A DNA stretch of 64,000 nt, taken from a virus. Position numbers and translations under genes: made by a program. The stretch's first letter is position 1. Every line of letters begins with the position of its first letter. Shown here one piece after another: positions 41,299-49,716 of this stretch. The notes under the pieces were generated by a model, which worked only from the letters and a program-made list of their open reading frames with translations, made no database searches and was not told the DNA's origin. The stretch spans positions 34,141 through 98,140 of the IMG/VR virus record IMGVR_UViG_3300030116_007024. The stretch is one strand, 5' to 3'.

Positions 41299-41808
41299 TT
41301 ATTTATTAATTAACTCGTCCCAAGACATCTTTTCTGTTGTCTTAGTTTCTTCTGGTTCTTTAATTTCTACTTTTGATTCTGAATTATTTTCTTCCATAAG
41401 TGCTTTTTTTGCTTCTTCGCCCATTGCACCTTCAAGTATGCATGATTTACTAAGCTCTTCAATTAAGATTCTGCCTCCACCAGTATCATCGACAAATTTA
41501 GCATATTCTTCTTGGCATTTAAATTTTCTTCTTATTTTATCTGTAACACAAGAGCATTGATTCATGCCTAAAAATGGATGCACAGGCGCACCCCATCTCT
41601 GTATGCTTATCTTATTCATAGATTGAAAACATTCATTTACCATAAAACCTATTGAACCTGATGCCCATTTTAAGTCAGGAACTTCTTTACATTTAGTTCC
41701 TTCTGCTATAATGGGCACCATAAAAAAACATAGCAATGCCGTAATCTTTTTAGCAAGTCTAACCTGGAGGTTGTAGGTTGTTTTGCCTGTTGTATAATTC
41801 ATCTGCAT
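41299..41808 (-). CDS. Exported hypothetical Cys-containing protein
   Basis: 169 residues. After a basic stretch, ITALLCFFMVPIIAEG resembles a signal sequence, and the mature part has spaced cysteines (TKCKEVPDL, MVNECFQSM, MNQCSCVTDKI, KFKCQEEYA, KSCILEG), so disulfides in the periplasm are likely. The start is uncertain: the frame begins 50 bases inside the HtrA-like gene. Its partner function with that protease is inferred from position only. Confidence 0.6.
   Translation of the reverse strand: MQMNYTTGKTTYNLQVRLAKKITALLCFFMVPIIAEGTKCKEVPDLKWASGSIGFMVNECFQSMNKISIQRWGAPVHPFLGMNQCSCVTDKIRRKFKCQEEYAKFVDDTGGGRILIEELSKSCILEGAMGEEAKKALMEENNSESKVEIKEPEETKTTEKMSWDELINK
41300..41307 (-). promoter_or_regulatory. 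Candidate T4-type late promoter (AATAAATA)
   Basis: Minus-strand AATAAATA 26 bases before the ATG of the holin-like gene at 41274, at the end of the exported-protein gene. Spacing matches other candidates in the window. Confidence 0.4.
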
Positions 41809-42829
41809 TAACTTCCAATTTACGAAGTGTGACTGTTATATTTTTAAAATGTTTATCTCTCACTATTAAAAGATCCACTTTGTCACCAACTTTTTTGGTT
41901 CTTATTATATCTGTAATTTCGTCTTGTCTGTTTGTTGCTTTTCCATCTATAGCTACTATTATATCAAATTTTTCTAAGCCTTCTGGTAATACGTCTCCTT
42001 GAACTGGAGGTGCAACAAAACAACCAAAAATATCAGGAATAGTAATTTCAGCCTCTTTAACATCTGGCATATTTCTTACTGTTTCGATATTTAGCGGATT
42101 TAGGTTAACTAAACGTACACCTAACATAGGCCTTACTACTTCTTTACCGTCTTTAATAATTTCAATGATCTCTTTAGCATCATCATTACGTATCGATAAT
42201 GCTAACCCTATATTGGTTTTTATTTGACCAACATTTGGATTAATAATCATTGCATTAACTCCTACAACTTTACCGGCAGTATTTACTAAAGGTCCACCTG
42301 AGTTTCCAGAATTAATAGAAACATCAGTTTGAAGTAACCTAACATAAGGAGATCTTACAACTCTTTCGTTATTACTTACAATACCTTTTGTAACAGTCCA
42401 AACCATTCCAAATGGATGGCCTACTGCAAAAACATCCATACCATCCCATGGTTCTTCGTTTGACCATTCTAAAAATGGTAATGGTTTTTTACGTTTTGGT
42501 ATGTGGATTACTGCTAGATCGGAAAGAGGATCTTTTCCTATGATTACTACTTCATAAACATTCCAATCATCTTTATCATAAAATGCAAGTTTTAATGTTT
42601 TTGCATTATGTACACAATGATAATTGGTTACTATATGCCGTTTTTCATTAATAACAAAACCACTGCACATACTGGAACCATCTTTGTTATTAATAGAAAT
42701 GTTATTATCGCTTTTCATAAGAATAAAGACAGTTGCCGCCTTTACCTTATCGACTATTTCTTTATTAAGACCTGCCCATGTTGTTGATGCAAAACATATT
42801 GCAAGTACAAATGTCAAAATATATTTCAC
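41759..42829 (-). CDS. Exported HtrA/DegP-like serine protease with PDZ-like domain
   Basis: 356 residues. Signal peptide MKYILTFVLAICFASTTWA. The trypsin-like catalytic triad is intact: His71 in TNYHCVHNA, Asp104 in DPLSDLAVIHI, Ser177 in INSGNSGGPLVN. The C-terminal ~110 residues include FDIIVAIDGKATNRQDEITDIIR and VDLLIVRDKHFKNITVTL, a PDZ-type peptide-binding domain. It would act in the host periplasm on misfolded or specific envelope proteins. Rare in phages as far as I know. Starts 9 bases after the nuclease gene. Confidence 0.85.
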   Translation of the reverse strand: MKYILTFVLAICFASTTWAGLNKEIVDKVKAATVFILMKSDNNISINNKDGSSMCSGFVINEKRHIVTNYHCVHNAKTLKLAFYDKDDWNVYEVVIIGKDPLSDLAVIHIPKRKKPLPFLEWSNEEPWDGMDVFAVGHPFGMVWTVTKGIVSNNERVVRSPYVRLLQTDVSINSGNSGGPLVNTAGKVVGVNAMIINPNVGQIKTNIGLALSIRNDDAKEIIEIIKDGKEVVRPMLGVRLVNLNPLNIETVRNMPDVKEAEITIPDIFGCFVAPPVQGDVLPEGLEKFDIIVAIDGKATNRQDEITDIIRTKKVGDKVDLLIVRDKHFKNITVTLRKLEVNADELYNRQNNLQPPG

Positions 42830-42838
42830 TCATATCTC

Positions 42839-43795
42839 CTACTCTTGTCCTCGATTAAGGTACTGAACATGTTCGTTAACTTGTTCTCCACATCGTGTTA
42901 GACTGTACTTTCCGCAGAATTTCATAAAGTGAATTCCAACCATAGGAACTTTTTTAGGTTCTATGTTGTTAATACATTCTTCTAATGTCTCTCTTATGTT
43001 TTTAGGTTGGTTGGTCAAGTCTATTAATTGTTTGTTTTCTAAATAAGCATCAATGACTTTGTGCTCATTATTATCATGGTCAACCCAACGTTGCAACATC
43101 AAGTTATTCCATGCATATCCTTTATTATTTCTATCCTCAAATGCCTCTATAAGTCCAATTTGTTTTTTTGTACTTTTTGTACGTACTCCAGGATAGGCTG
43201 ATTTAACATTATCAGATGTATCGCCTCTCATACATTTTTCAAATAACAACCATTCTGGATCGGGAGTATCTTTAAGTTTATTACCCTTGTCATCATAATA
43301 ACCATCCAATCTAATTAGGTTGTTAGTTATACCATTATAAATTTCAACATTAGGGTTTATTAATTGTAAGTAATCACTATCACTACTAACTATAACATGC
43401 TTTTTATTTGGAAACTTTTGTGCCCAAGCCGCAATTAAATCATCTGCTTCCATTTCAGGATGTTGCAGTACCGTACAATTAGTTTTATTTCTAAAAAATT
43501 GCAAGGTGTCGTCTAGTGCATCAAAAAGCATTTGTGTTTCTTTTAAATCTTTTGATGATGCTTGTGCTTGTATTTCTTTTCTATTTGCTTTATATAATGG
43601 ATATACTTTTTTACGCCAACTACTTCCTTCTGATGCTATAATTACGTGACCATTAAATTTTTTACTAACATAATTAATACTGGAAAATAGTATGTGTAAA
43701 CACATGCCTATTTTAGTTTCAATATCAGGTCCTCTTGAAACATGTTTTGCTCTATGAAACATGTTATGTAAGTCTACAAGAATATAATCAGCCAT
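42839..43795 (-). CDS. RNase H / 5'-3' exonuclease (FEN-like)
   Basis: 318 residues from the ATG at 43795, chosen because GGATAAG lies just upstream; an in-frame ATG at 43813 would overlap the previous gene. MADYILVDLHNMFHRAKH (first metal-binding Asp), NGHVIIASEGSSWRKKVYPLYKANRK, MEADDLIAAWAQKFP and VIVSSDSDYLQL are the acidic motifs of the T4 RNase H/5' nuclease family, followed by RGDTSDNV and a GVRTKSTKKQI helix-hairpin region. It removes RNA primers in lagging-strand synthesis. Confidence 0.85.
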   Translation of the reverse strand: MADYILVDLHNMFHRAKHVSRGPDIETKIGMCLHILFSSINYVSKKFNGHVIIASEGSSWRKKVYPLYKANRKEIQAQASSKDLKETQMLFDALDDTLQFFRNKTNCTVLQHPEMEADDLIAAWAQKFPNKKHVIVSSDSDYLQLINPNVEIYNGITNNLIRLDGYYDDKGNKLKDTPDPEWLLFEKCMRGDTSDNVKSAYPGVRTKSTKKQIGLIEAFEDRNNKGYAWNNLMLQRWVDHDNNEHKVIDAYLENKQLIDLTNQPKNIRETLEECINNIEPKKVPMVGIHFMKFCGKYSLTRCGEQVNEHVQYLNRGQE

Positions 43796-43799
43796 AATC

Positions 43800-44099
43800 T
43801 TATCCATTTGCATATATTGATCTACATAGTTCAGTTAACCACTCATCAACTATTTCTTCATCATTACCTTCGTAACCGTGTTCTTTAAGGTATCTAACAA
43901 AGTCATTATTCCAATCTAATTCAATAAAACCCTTACTAGGATCATCTGGATTAAGGTTCAAATCTATAACTTTAACCCACGGTTCGCCTTTTTTATCAGC
44001 CTCTAACTTTTCTTTTGCTAAGGTAGTATCTACTTTAGCCTGAGGTATAATTTTAGGGGCTTCTTTCTTTTTCTTTCTAAAAATGTCTTTAATAGCCAT
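43800..44099 (-). CDS. Conserved hypothetical phage protein
   Basis: 99 residues from the ATG at 44099 (GGGGAAC upstream); the frame opens at 44114. A basic MAIKDIFRKKKKE start, then PWVKVIDLNLNPDDPSKGFIELDWNNDFVRYL and an acidic C-terminus. I remember near-identical layouts in T4-like cyanophages, where it is also uncharacterised. It lies between the queE and nuclease genes. Confidence 0.75.
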   Translation of the reverse strand: MAIKDIFRKKKKEAPKIIPQAKVDTTLAKEKLEADKKGEPWVKVIDLNLNPDDPSKGFIELDWNNDFVRYLKEHGYEGNDEEIVDEWLTELCRSIYANG

Positions 44100-44101
44100 G
44101 T

Positions 44102-44944
44102 TTACGTTCCCCATGCATTGCCGAACAGGCCTACATGTAATCTAGGACTGAACTTAAAGCCATTTGCTAAACTTACATCAGCAACCTGTCGTTCAGTCAG
44201 GTTTAATGTTTCTTGAGTTCCGCCTACCGGCATAAGAAATACCGGCGTGTCGTCAGATAAATTATATTCTGCAAGTGCTTTATTAACATCATGCAAACAT
44301 TGTTCGTCTTGCACAACGAATTTAAAAAAGAGTTCGCTATTCTTAACCTTACTATACATATTTACCACATCTGGTCTAATTGCTTTTTTCCATGGTTCGC
44401 CACTTATACTCAGTTTTGCCGAGCAGGCAAATGTTGTATAGAAATGAGCACTTTCAAGAAATTCTATAAATTGTGGTCTTAATTTTTGTGTTCCGTTTGT
44501 TTCAAACGTAATGTGTTTTAAATCTTTTAATTTTTCGTCACTAAGTAACTCAGGTAGTTGCTTTTGCCACATAAGAGGTTCGCCACCAGTAATAACCAAA
44601 TGTATATTTTCCCATTTTTTATTTGGAGTTATTTCGGTTAATCGTTTAGCAACTAATGAAGGCTCTTCATAGGTTGTCAAATGCATGTATTCTTTTGCCC
44701 ACGTTGCACTTGAATCGCACCCTATTTCTGGTACTGGTAATTCATGAAATGATTTGTATTCCTTTATTTTTGGATCTATTCTATGAGGCATCCATTCTCT
44801 AGGAACCCATTTACTTTGGTCTCTTCCTTGTCCAAAGCCTCTGCATTCAAAGTTACAACCAAATAATCGAATAAAAACACTAGGTGTTCCTATCCATCTA
44901 CCTTCGCCTTGGATACTATAAAATATTTCACTGAATCGAATCAT
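44102..44944 (-). CDS. queE: 7-carboxy-7-deazaguanine synthase (QueE), atypical cluster loop
   Basis: 280 residues. FYSIQGEGRWIGTPSVFIRLFGCNFECRGFG matches the QueE start (IQGEG-x-x-G-x-P-x-x-F-R-L-x-G-C-N). The cluster cysteines are unusual: C30 and C34 are present, but the third Cys is not at 37. The next candidate, C76 in IGCDSSATWAKEY, matches the canonical CDT-x-x-x-W block after a 41-residue insertion. LVITGGEPLMW and TFETNGTQKL follow. The enzyme rearranges CPH4 to CDG. It belongs with FolE, QueD and QueC here. Confidence 0.85.
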   Translation of the reverse strand: MIRFSEIFYSIQGEGRWIGTPSVFIRLFGCNFECRGFGQGRDQSKWVPREWMPHRIDPKIKEYKSFHELPVPEIGCDSSATWAKEYMHLTTYEEPSLVAKRLTEITPNKKWENIHLVITGGEPLMWQKQLPELLSDEKLKDLKHITFETNGTQKLRPQFIEFLESAHFYTTFACSAKLSISGEPWKKAIRPDVVNMYSKVKNSELFFKFVVQDEQCLHDVNKALAEYNLSDDTPVFLMPVGGTQETLNLTERQVADVSLANGFKFSPRLHVGLFGNAWGT

Positions 44945-45206
44945 GTAATATTTCGTTTATTAAATGGTTTAATGTAATATCTCTTTTGTGTGCTTCTTTT
45001 GTTAATATTATCAAAACATCATCTGGCATGTTAACATTAACTATGTGTGTACAATCGTCTGCATTATATTCCCAATTATGCTTATCATATACTACACCTT
45101 CTTCTGTAAAATTATCCTTATTAAATGTTGATGCTTTTTCCAATTTTTCTTTTTCTTCTAATTCAGGTAGTCTTGTTTTGTACCACCAACTAGCAGTATC
45201 GCCCAT
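44928..45206 (-). CDS. Hypothetical protein with ribbon-helix-helix-like C-terminus
   Basis: 92 residues from the ATG at 45206 (AAGGAAAATATT upstream); the frame opens at 45251. The C-terminal HIVNVNMPDDVLIILTKEAHKRDITLNHLINEILHDSI has a beta strand, helix, turn, helix order typical of RHH DNA-binding proteins. The N-terminus MGDTASWWYKTRLPELEEKE is not recognised. A small phage regulator is plausible. It overlaps queE by 17 bases. Confidence 0.65.
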   Translation of the reverse strand: MGDTASWWYKTRLPELEEKEKLEKASTFNKDNFTEEGVVYDKHNWEYNADDCTHIVNVNMPDDVLIILTKEAHKRDITLNHLINEILHDSIQ

Positions 45207-45222
45207 AATATTTTCCTTAACA

Positions 45223-45402
45223 TCATATATCTCGTGTAATAGAAAATTCAAAACAACCTTCAGGATAATTTCGTAGCCCTTCGGCTCTACGTTGTTCTAA
45301 TTCTTTGCCTATTTCTTCACGAAATCTTAATTCCTGTTTACACCACTCTTGTACTTGTTTTATTTCAGTAGTATGTAAATTTTTAATATCGAGTAATGTC
45401 AT
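45223..45402 (-). CDS. Small hypothetical protein
   Basis: 59 residues, MTLLDIKNLHTTEIKQVQEW then a charged helix (ELEQRRAEGLRNYPEG) and FEFSITRDI. The ATG overlaps the previous stop by 4 bases (ATGA), a sign of coupled translation. No family recognised. Confidence 0.6.
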   Translation of the reverse strand: MTLLDIKNLHTTEIKQVQEWCKQELRFREEIGKELEQRRAEGLRNYPEGCFEFSITRDI

Positions 45403-45623
45403 ACCGGAAATCTTACTCCTTTTTCATCCATTGCTTCATTAATAATATCCCTTACACCTTGTAAGGCTTCTTCAATGGTTTTGAATTGATGATTATCATA
45501 TTTAACCCAATCACGACATTGTTGCTCGATATCCCATGCTATTAATGCCCAATCCATTGCTTTGGATGCAACATTAAAAGCATCTTCGTCTTCAGGTAAA
45601 TCAAATTCTAGTTTTGCTTTCAC
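45399..45623 (-). CDS. Small hypothetical protein
   Basis: 74 residues. Acidic LEFDLPEDEDAFNVASKAMDWALIAWDIEQQCRDW, then a helix TIEEALQGVRDIINEAM. Similar proteins occur in T4-like phages from memory, role unknown. It overlaps folE by 4 bases and the 59-residue gene by 4 bases. Confidence 0.7.
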   Translation of the reverse strand: MKAKLEFDLPEDEDAFNVASKAMDWALIAWDIEQQCRDWVKYDNHQFKTIEEALQGVRDIINEAMDEKGVRFPV

Positions 45624-46243
45624 TTAAACCCTTTCATACCATTTAATAATGATAGAAATTCTTGTTTAATATGTGGATACTCTCTAAATTCTCCTCGCAT
45701 AACCGAAGTTGTCATGTCGCTTTCATGTTCTTTAACACCTCTATGGGTTAAACACATGTGTTCGGCTTTGACTATAACTGCAATACTTTCTGCTTTTGTT
45801 TCTTCTTGTATTACGTCAGCAAACTGTACTGTCATTTCTTCTTGTATTTGCGGTCTACTTGCAATCCAGTCCACCAGTCTATTAAACTTACTTAAACCAA
45901 TAACATTTTTTGCTGGTTTAATACCTATCCAACAGTTACCTACAATAGGTTGAAAATGATGAGCACAAGTCGAACGGATTTTAATTGGTCCTGTTATATA
46001 TAATTCGTCGTAATCGTTAATATTTGGAAATGCAGTTACATTTGGTTTAGGTTCGTACCTACCTGCAAAGACTTCTCTTACCATCATCTTTGCTACACGT
46101 TTTGCAGTTTCTTGAGTATTATGATCGTTTTGTGTATCTATTTTTAATGCCTCGAGTACTTTTTGAAAATGCTTTTCAACATCCCGTTGCATCTTATTAA
46201 GTTCTTTTTCTGTTACTTCGACTGTTTCGTTACATCTAGCCAT
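45620..46243 (-). CDS. folE: GTP cyclohydrolase I
   Basis: 207 residues, the family's usual length. IKIRSTCAHHFQPIVGNCWIGI contains the zinc Cys93 and the His pair; VIVKAEHMCLTHRGV contains Cys164 and the catalytic His; GLSKFNRLVDWIASRPQIQEEMT is the signature tunnel region. It converts GTP to dihydroneopterin triphosphate, the first step of both folate and 7-deazaguanine synthesis. In this phage, with QueD/E/C and DpdA, the deazaguanine route is the likely use. Confidence 0.95.
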   Translation of the reverse strand: MARCNETVEVTEKELNKMQRDVEKHFQKVLEALKIDTQNDHNTQETAKRVAKMMVREVFAGRYEPKPNVTAFPNINDYDELYITGPIKIRSTCAHHFQPIVGNCWIGIKPAKNVIGLSKFNRLVDWIASRPQIQEEMTVQFADVIQEETKAESIAVIVKAEHMCLTHRGVKEHESDMTTSVMRGEFREYPHIKQEFLSLLNGMKGFK

Positions 46244-47162
46244 TTATTAATCCATTTATAGTGTTAAGTGTTTGCTCATCTTCTACCGATTTTACAATTG
46301 GAGTACCATCGCTTTGTCGATGAGTTCCTTGGTTTGTTATTTTAAATTCTACACGTTCAATGCCAAGGTTATTGCATATTTGTTTAACCTTAGGAATTTG
46401 GTGCCAGTTATGAGACCAAACTAAAAAATTCCAATGGGCACATCCGCCGGCATTACAATATGATGTTAAGTTATTCCAAATATCATCCCATTCGCATCCA
46501 TATCTGTAAATATGATTTGTATCTTCAAGTCCATCAATAGAAAATACAATTTTTAAATTTTTATTAACAATTCGTTTATAAAAATCTGGATTTCTAATAC
46601 TTCCGTTTGTACTAATCATTAAAGTTAATCGATCATCATCACATACGTATTCTATGAGTTCTTCAATATCAGGATGCATCATCGGATCCCCTCTATCACC
46701 ACAAAATTTAATAGTTTTAAGATCAAAAAGATGTTCGGTACCTTCATTAATGCATTGCTTAATATTAATAATTGGTACATGAATAAGTTTAAGTCCTTGT
46801 CGTGCTTTTCTTGTATCTTTATCTGTACGATCACACCCTGAACATCCTGCATTACAATGCGAAGTAATTCCGATATCAAGCATTCTTTTCTTCTGTTTTG
46901 TTATTTTTGTCGGTGAACTACACTCCCTTTTACATATTAATGAACATTTTGTTTCGTCATTCCAATGCTCATAATTAAAATGTTTTGTAAATGCATCGTG
47001 GTTAAGTACTTCATTTAATGATTTATTTTGTAAAGAATTCCAATTTTCATCTAATGCATCTAAAAATTCATCTGTGTAATTACTAACAAAAGCACACGGC
47101 CATACACGTAAATTCTCGTCTATTTTTAATAAACCTAATTCCTCGCATTTGGGGTATATCAT
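46236..47162 (-). CDS. Radical SAM protein with N-terminal twitch domain
   Basis: 308 residues. Order: twitch cysteines C6, C23 (WPCAFV) and CSLICKREC (73-81), then the radical SAM motif CNAGCSGC at 103-110, then FCGDRGDPMMHPDIEEL (GDP in place of GEP) and STNGSIRNPDFYKRI. The core is a close paralogue of the product at 47491 (shared LVWSHNWHQIPKVK). The gene ends overlapping folE by 8 bases. Substrate unknown. Confidence 0.8.
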   Translation of the reverse strand: MIYPKCEELGLLKIDENLRVWPCAFVSNYTDEFLDALDENWNSLQNKSLNEVLNHDAFTKHFNYEHWNDETKCSLICKRECSSPTKITKQKKRMLDIGITSHCNAGCSGCDRTDKDTRKARQGLKLIHVPIINIKQCINEGTEHLFDLKTIKFCGDRGDPMMHPDIEELIEYVCDDDRLTLMISTNGSIRNPDFYKRIVNKNLKIVFSIDGLEDTNHIYRYGCEWDDIWNNLTSYCNAGGCAHWNFLVWSHNWHQIPKVKQICNNLGIERVEFKITNQGTHRQSDGTPIVKSVEDEQTLNTINGLING

Positions 47163-47180
47163 ATATTATAACATCTTTCT

Positions 47181-47501
47181 TTACATTTGTAAAGGTATAT
47201 TTCGTGCTTCAAAAGGTGCTTCTGCTTCCTCCGAGCAATTCTCTTTACAAAGAGGTGAGCATTTATTACTATTCCAATGTTTATCATTAAAATGCTCTGT
47301 AAATGCTTTATGCTTTAGAATCTCTTCTAATGTATATGTATTTAGAGAATTCCAATCTTTTGGGAGAGAATCAATATAATCATCTCCTGTCTTTCCTTGT
47401 CCTTCGGCATTAGCAGTATCATAATAACAACACGGCCATGCTCTCAAGTTTTCATCAACTTGGATTTCTCCTTCGTCAAGTATTTGGCATTTAATATTCA
47501 A
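47181..47501 (-). CDS. Stand-alone twitch (SPASM-like) domain protein
   Basis: 106 residues and no radical SAM core. Cysteines in CQILDEG, AWPCCYYD and CSPLCKENC match the twitch domain of the fused protein at 46236 (C-x-ILD/LGL, WPCAF, CSLICKREC), as does DENLRAWPC and HFNDKHWN. It overlaps the core-only gene at 47491 by 11 bases, so the two are likely partners: a split version of the fused paralogue downstream. Confidence 0.75.
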   Translation of the reverse strand: MNIKCQILDEGEIQVDENLRAWPCCYYDTANAEGQGKTGDDYIDSLPKDWNSLNTYTLEEILKHKAFTEHFNDKHWNSNKCSPLCKENCSEEAEAPFEARNIPLQM

Positions 47502-48141
47502 TCATCTTCTCCACTGCTTTTTTAATATCTTTACCTATCGGTGTGCAATACGAATTGCCTAAAGACACTATTTTAAAACCAACTTCTTCGATACCAAGTT
47601 TTTTTGCTTCTTCTTTTACTTTTGGAATTTGGTGCCAGTTATGAGACCAAACCAAAAAATCCCAATCGGCCCAGCCATCTGCTTTACAAAATGTAGTAAA
47701 GTTATTCCATATTGCATCAAAATCTAAACCCATTCTATAAATGTGATTAGTGTCTGCAAACCCATCTATTGAAAATATAATATTACAATTAGGTCCGTGT
47801 TTTTCTGCTATACGTTTATAAAAATCAGGATTACGAAGACTGCCATTGGTGTTTATACCAACTTTTCTATGAGAACAAACTGCATCTATTAGATATTCAA
47901 TATCAGGATGCATCATTGGATCGCCACGCTCACCACAAAATCTAATGTATTCAACACCAGGAAAATAATCGTTTCTTTCAAAAACTTTTACTAATTCCTT
48001 TGCATTAACATGGGTTGGGTTTAACCAAGGCCATGCTTGTTGTACATCTTCATCAGTACGTGGGCAACTAGGACAAGCGGCATTGCAATATGTTGTTATA
48101 CCAAAATCTATCCATTTCTTTTGTTTGTTCCATTTGATCAT
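47491..48141 (-). CDS. Radical SAM core protein without its own twitch domain
   Basis: 216 residues, very short. CNAACPSC at 19-26 gives the cluster, FCGERGDPMMHPDIEYL (GDP variant), INTNGSLRNPDFYKRI and DFLVWSHNWHQIPKVK are shared with 46236-47162. The auxiliary domain is encoded by the next gene (47181-47501). Probably peptide- or carbohydrate-modifying; target unknown. Confidence 0.8.
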   Translation of the reverse strand: MIKWNKQKKWIDFGITTYCNAACPSCPRTDEDVQQAWPWLNPTHVNAKELVKVFERNDYFPGVEYIRFCGERGDPMMHPDIEYLIDAVCSHRKVGINTNGSLRNPDFYKRIAEKHGPNCNIIFSIDGFADTNHIYRMGLDFDAIWNNFTTFCKADGWADWDFLVWSHNWHQIPKVKEEAKKLGIEEVGFKIVSLGNSYCTPIGKDIKKAVEKMIEY

Positions 48142-48142
48142 G

Positions 48143-49324
48143 TTAGTATTTAGGTATACTTACCATGTTCCTATATCTGTTTCCGCTTCTCAAATATTTT
48201 GGATCTTCTGGATTTTCAAATACATCAAGTGTTCTATCAATAGTTTTATCTTGATAGTCACTTACTTTACCAACCCATTCAGGAGGAATATCATATGTTG
48301 TTAGTAAATGTTTAAGTTTTTCATATGCATCAGTTAAACTCCAAGGTATATACATTTGTTCTGCATTATTTGCAAATACTTCTGGAAACGATCTATAAGC
48401 CGGAAACAATGTCATTGCACCTAAAGTATCAGCCTCACTAACTGTATTGCTTACCCAGTCTTGTAATGCACAATTAAACAATACTTTTGAATTTGCTAAT
48501 ATATTGTAGTACTCGTCTTTCTTAAGATTTTCGTATATCTTTATTATACCTGCATCATCTAATTCTTTAGCACGTTTTAAAAACTTTTCATCATTACTAC
48601 GTAAAGGACCTCCACAACAAATTGCAAATTCAGTTGTTAAATTTGAATTTGTATGCCATTTTTCTGCTAAGTCCATATAAAAGTCAGGTTGTTTTTCTTG
48701 ATCCCAACGAGCCGCAAATACTACTCTATCTTTTCTTTCTCGCATAAAATAAGGACGAGCACCAGTTCGTTGACTAACTTCTTCTTTACCATAAGGCAAA
48801 CCAGTTACATATAAATTAGTTTTCCAGCCTGCTACTTTAATGTGTGCAATCATTTCTTCACTTGCACAAAGAATACCATCAACAAAATTTGCTACCATTT
48901 TTTCATACTTGCTCATCCAATCATACATACCCCAAACATGCACAAAATCGTCAGGATCAATTGTTTGTGCAAGACATCTTGCATAAACTCTTGGTCTCAT
49001 GTTTTCGGGAATTTGGTTCATAATGTATGGCAAGGATTCAATGCCTGGTTGGAACATATCTTCGAAAAATATTACACTATCTTTATCAACAATTCCTTCT
49101 CGCATATATTTTACCAAATTCATCATTTGGCTCATAGAAAAATACGAACGCCCGTGAGCGTCTAATACTTGTCCTGTTACTATTGCTTTGGAATTGTCTA
49201 AAGTGTCGCCTGGAACAACTAGATATTCTATACCACGTTTTTTAAATACCCGTTCATTCCAGTCTTGAAGTTGTAAGGTATATCTACCTTCATAGGGTTC
49301 GAGACCCATATAAAATAATCTCAT
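48143..49324 (-). CDS. GT-B fold glycosyltransferase (GT4-like)
   Basis: 393 residues. RVVFAARWDQEKQPDFYMDLA matches the start of the C-terminal Rossmann domain of GT4 enzymes; KVLFNCALQDWVSNTVSEADTLGAMTLFPAYRSFPEVF matches their donor-sugar pocket (E-x7-E-like region, here SEADTLGAM). The N-terminal half is the acceptor domain. It could glucosylate modified DNA bases, as in T-even phages, or a host envelope glycan. One base separates it from the radical SAM core gene. Confidence 0.75.
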   Translation of the reverse strand: MRLFYMGLEPYEGRYTLQLQDWNERVFKKRGIEYLVVPGDTLDNSKAIVTGQVLDAHGRSYFSMSQMMNLVKYMREGIVDKDSVIFFEDMFQPGIESLPYIMNQIPENMRPRVYARCLAQTIDPDDFVHVWGMYDWMSKYEKMVANFVDGILCASEEMIAHIKVAGWKTNLYVTGLPYGKEEVSQRTGARPYFMRERKDRVVFAARWDQEKQPDFYMDLAEKWHTNSNLTTEFAICCGGPLRSNDEKFLKRAKELDDAGIIKIYENLKKDEYYNILANSKVLFNCALQDWVSNTVSEADTLGAMTLFPAYRSFPEVFANNAEQMYIPWSLTDAYEKLKHLLTTYDIPPEWVGKVSDYQDKTIDRTLDVFENPEDPKYLRSGNRYRNMVSIPKY

Positions 49325-49332
49325 TGTTGCCT

Positions 49333-49716
49333 TTATTTGCCTTGTACCTTAGTAGGTGAAACTTCGTTATATTCGACCCGACAGCCGTTTTCACCATCCT
49401 CAGATACTTCAATTACAATATTGCGACCTGGATATTTTTTCTTAATATAGTCGGCCAAGTCGTCTGCCATCATTTCGCAGGATTTATAATCGAGTTGTAA
49501 AGTTCCTTCTGAATATAATGCTTCTAATTCACGTTTAAACAGAATGAATTCTACTTCTCTATCATCATGCCAAACTTGTAGTTCTATTCTAAAGTGAAAT
49601 ATATGTCTGTGCTCATTTGCCAAAAACTCTACGCCTGGCAAATCAACTGCACCCGGATACTTGTGGATGCCTTCCTTACGAAATGTTACCCAAATGTATC
49701 TTTTGTCCATATACAC
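49333..49716 (-). CDS. queD: 6-carboxytetrahydropterin synthase-like (QueD) protein
   Basis: 127 residues, the usual size. GVEFLANEHRHIFHFRIELQVWHDDREVEF carries the HxH zinc pair (His36, His38) in a beta strand; LDYKSCEMMADDLADYIKKKY is the conserved dimer helix; IVIEVSEDGENGCRVEY matches the E-x-x...G-A-x-x-x region. The catalytic Cys normally near residue 27 is not obvious, so the mechanism may differ. With FolE, QueE and QueC in the window it fits the second step of preQ0 synthesis. Confidence 0.7.
   Translation of the reverse strand: MYMDKRYIWVTFRKEGIHKYPGAVDLPGVEFLANEHRHIFHFRIELQVWHDDREVEFILFKRELEALYSEGTLQLDYKSCEMMADDLADYIKKKYPGRNIVIEVSEDGENGCRVEYNEVSPTKVQGK

Noticed and set aside
47163-47192. 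A TTTACA...TATAAT pair and a small palindrome (CTTTAC/GTAAAG) just before the gene at 46236-47162.
   Set aside because: The TATAAT abuts the ATG, leaving no room for a leader, and the palindrome overlaps the previous gene's end; chance in AT-rich DNA is likely.
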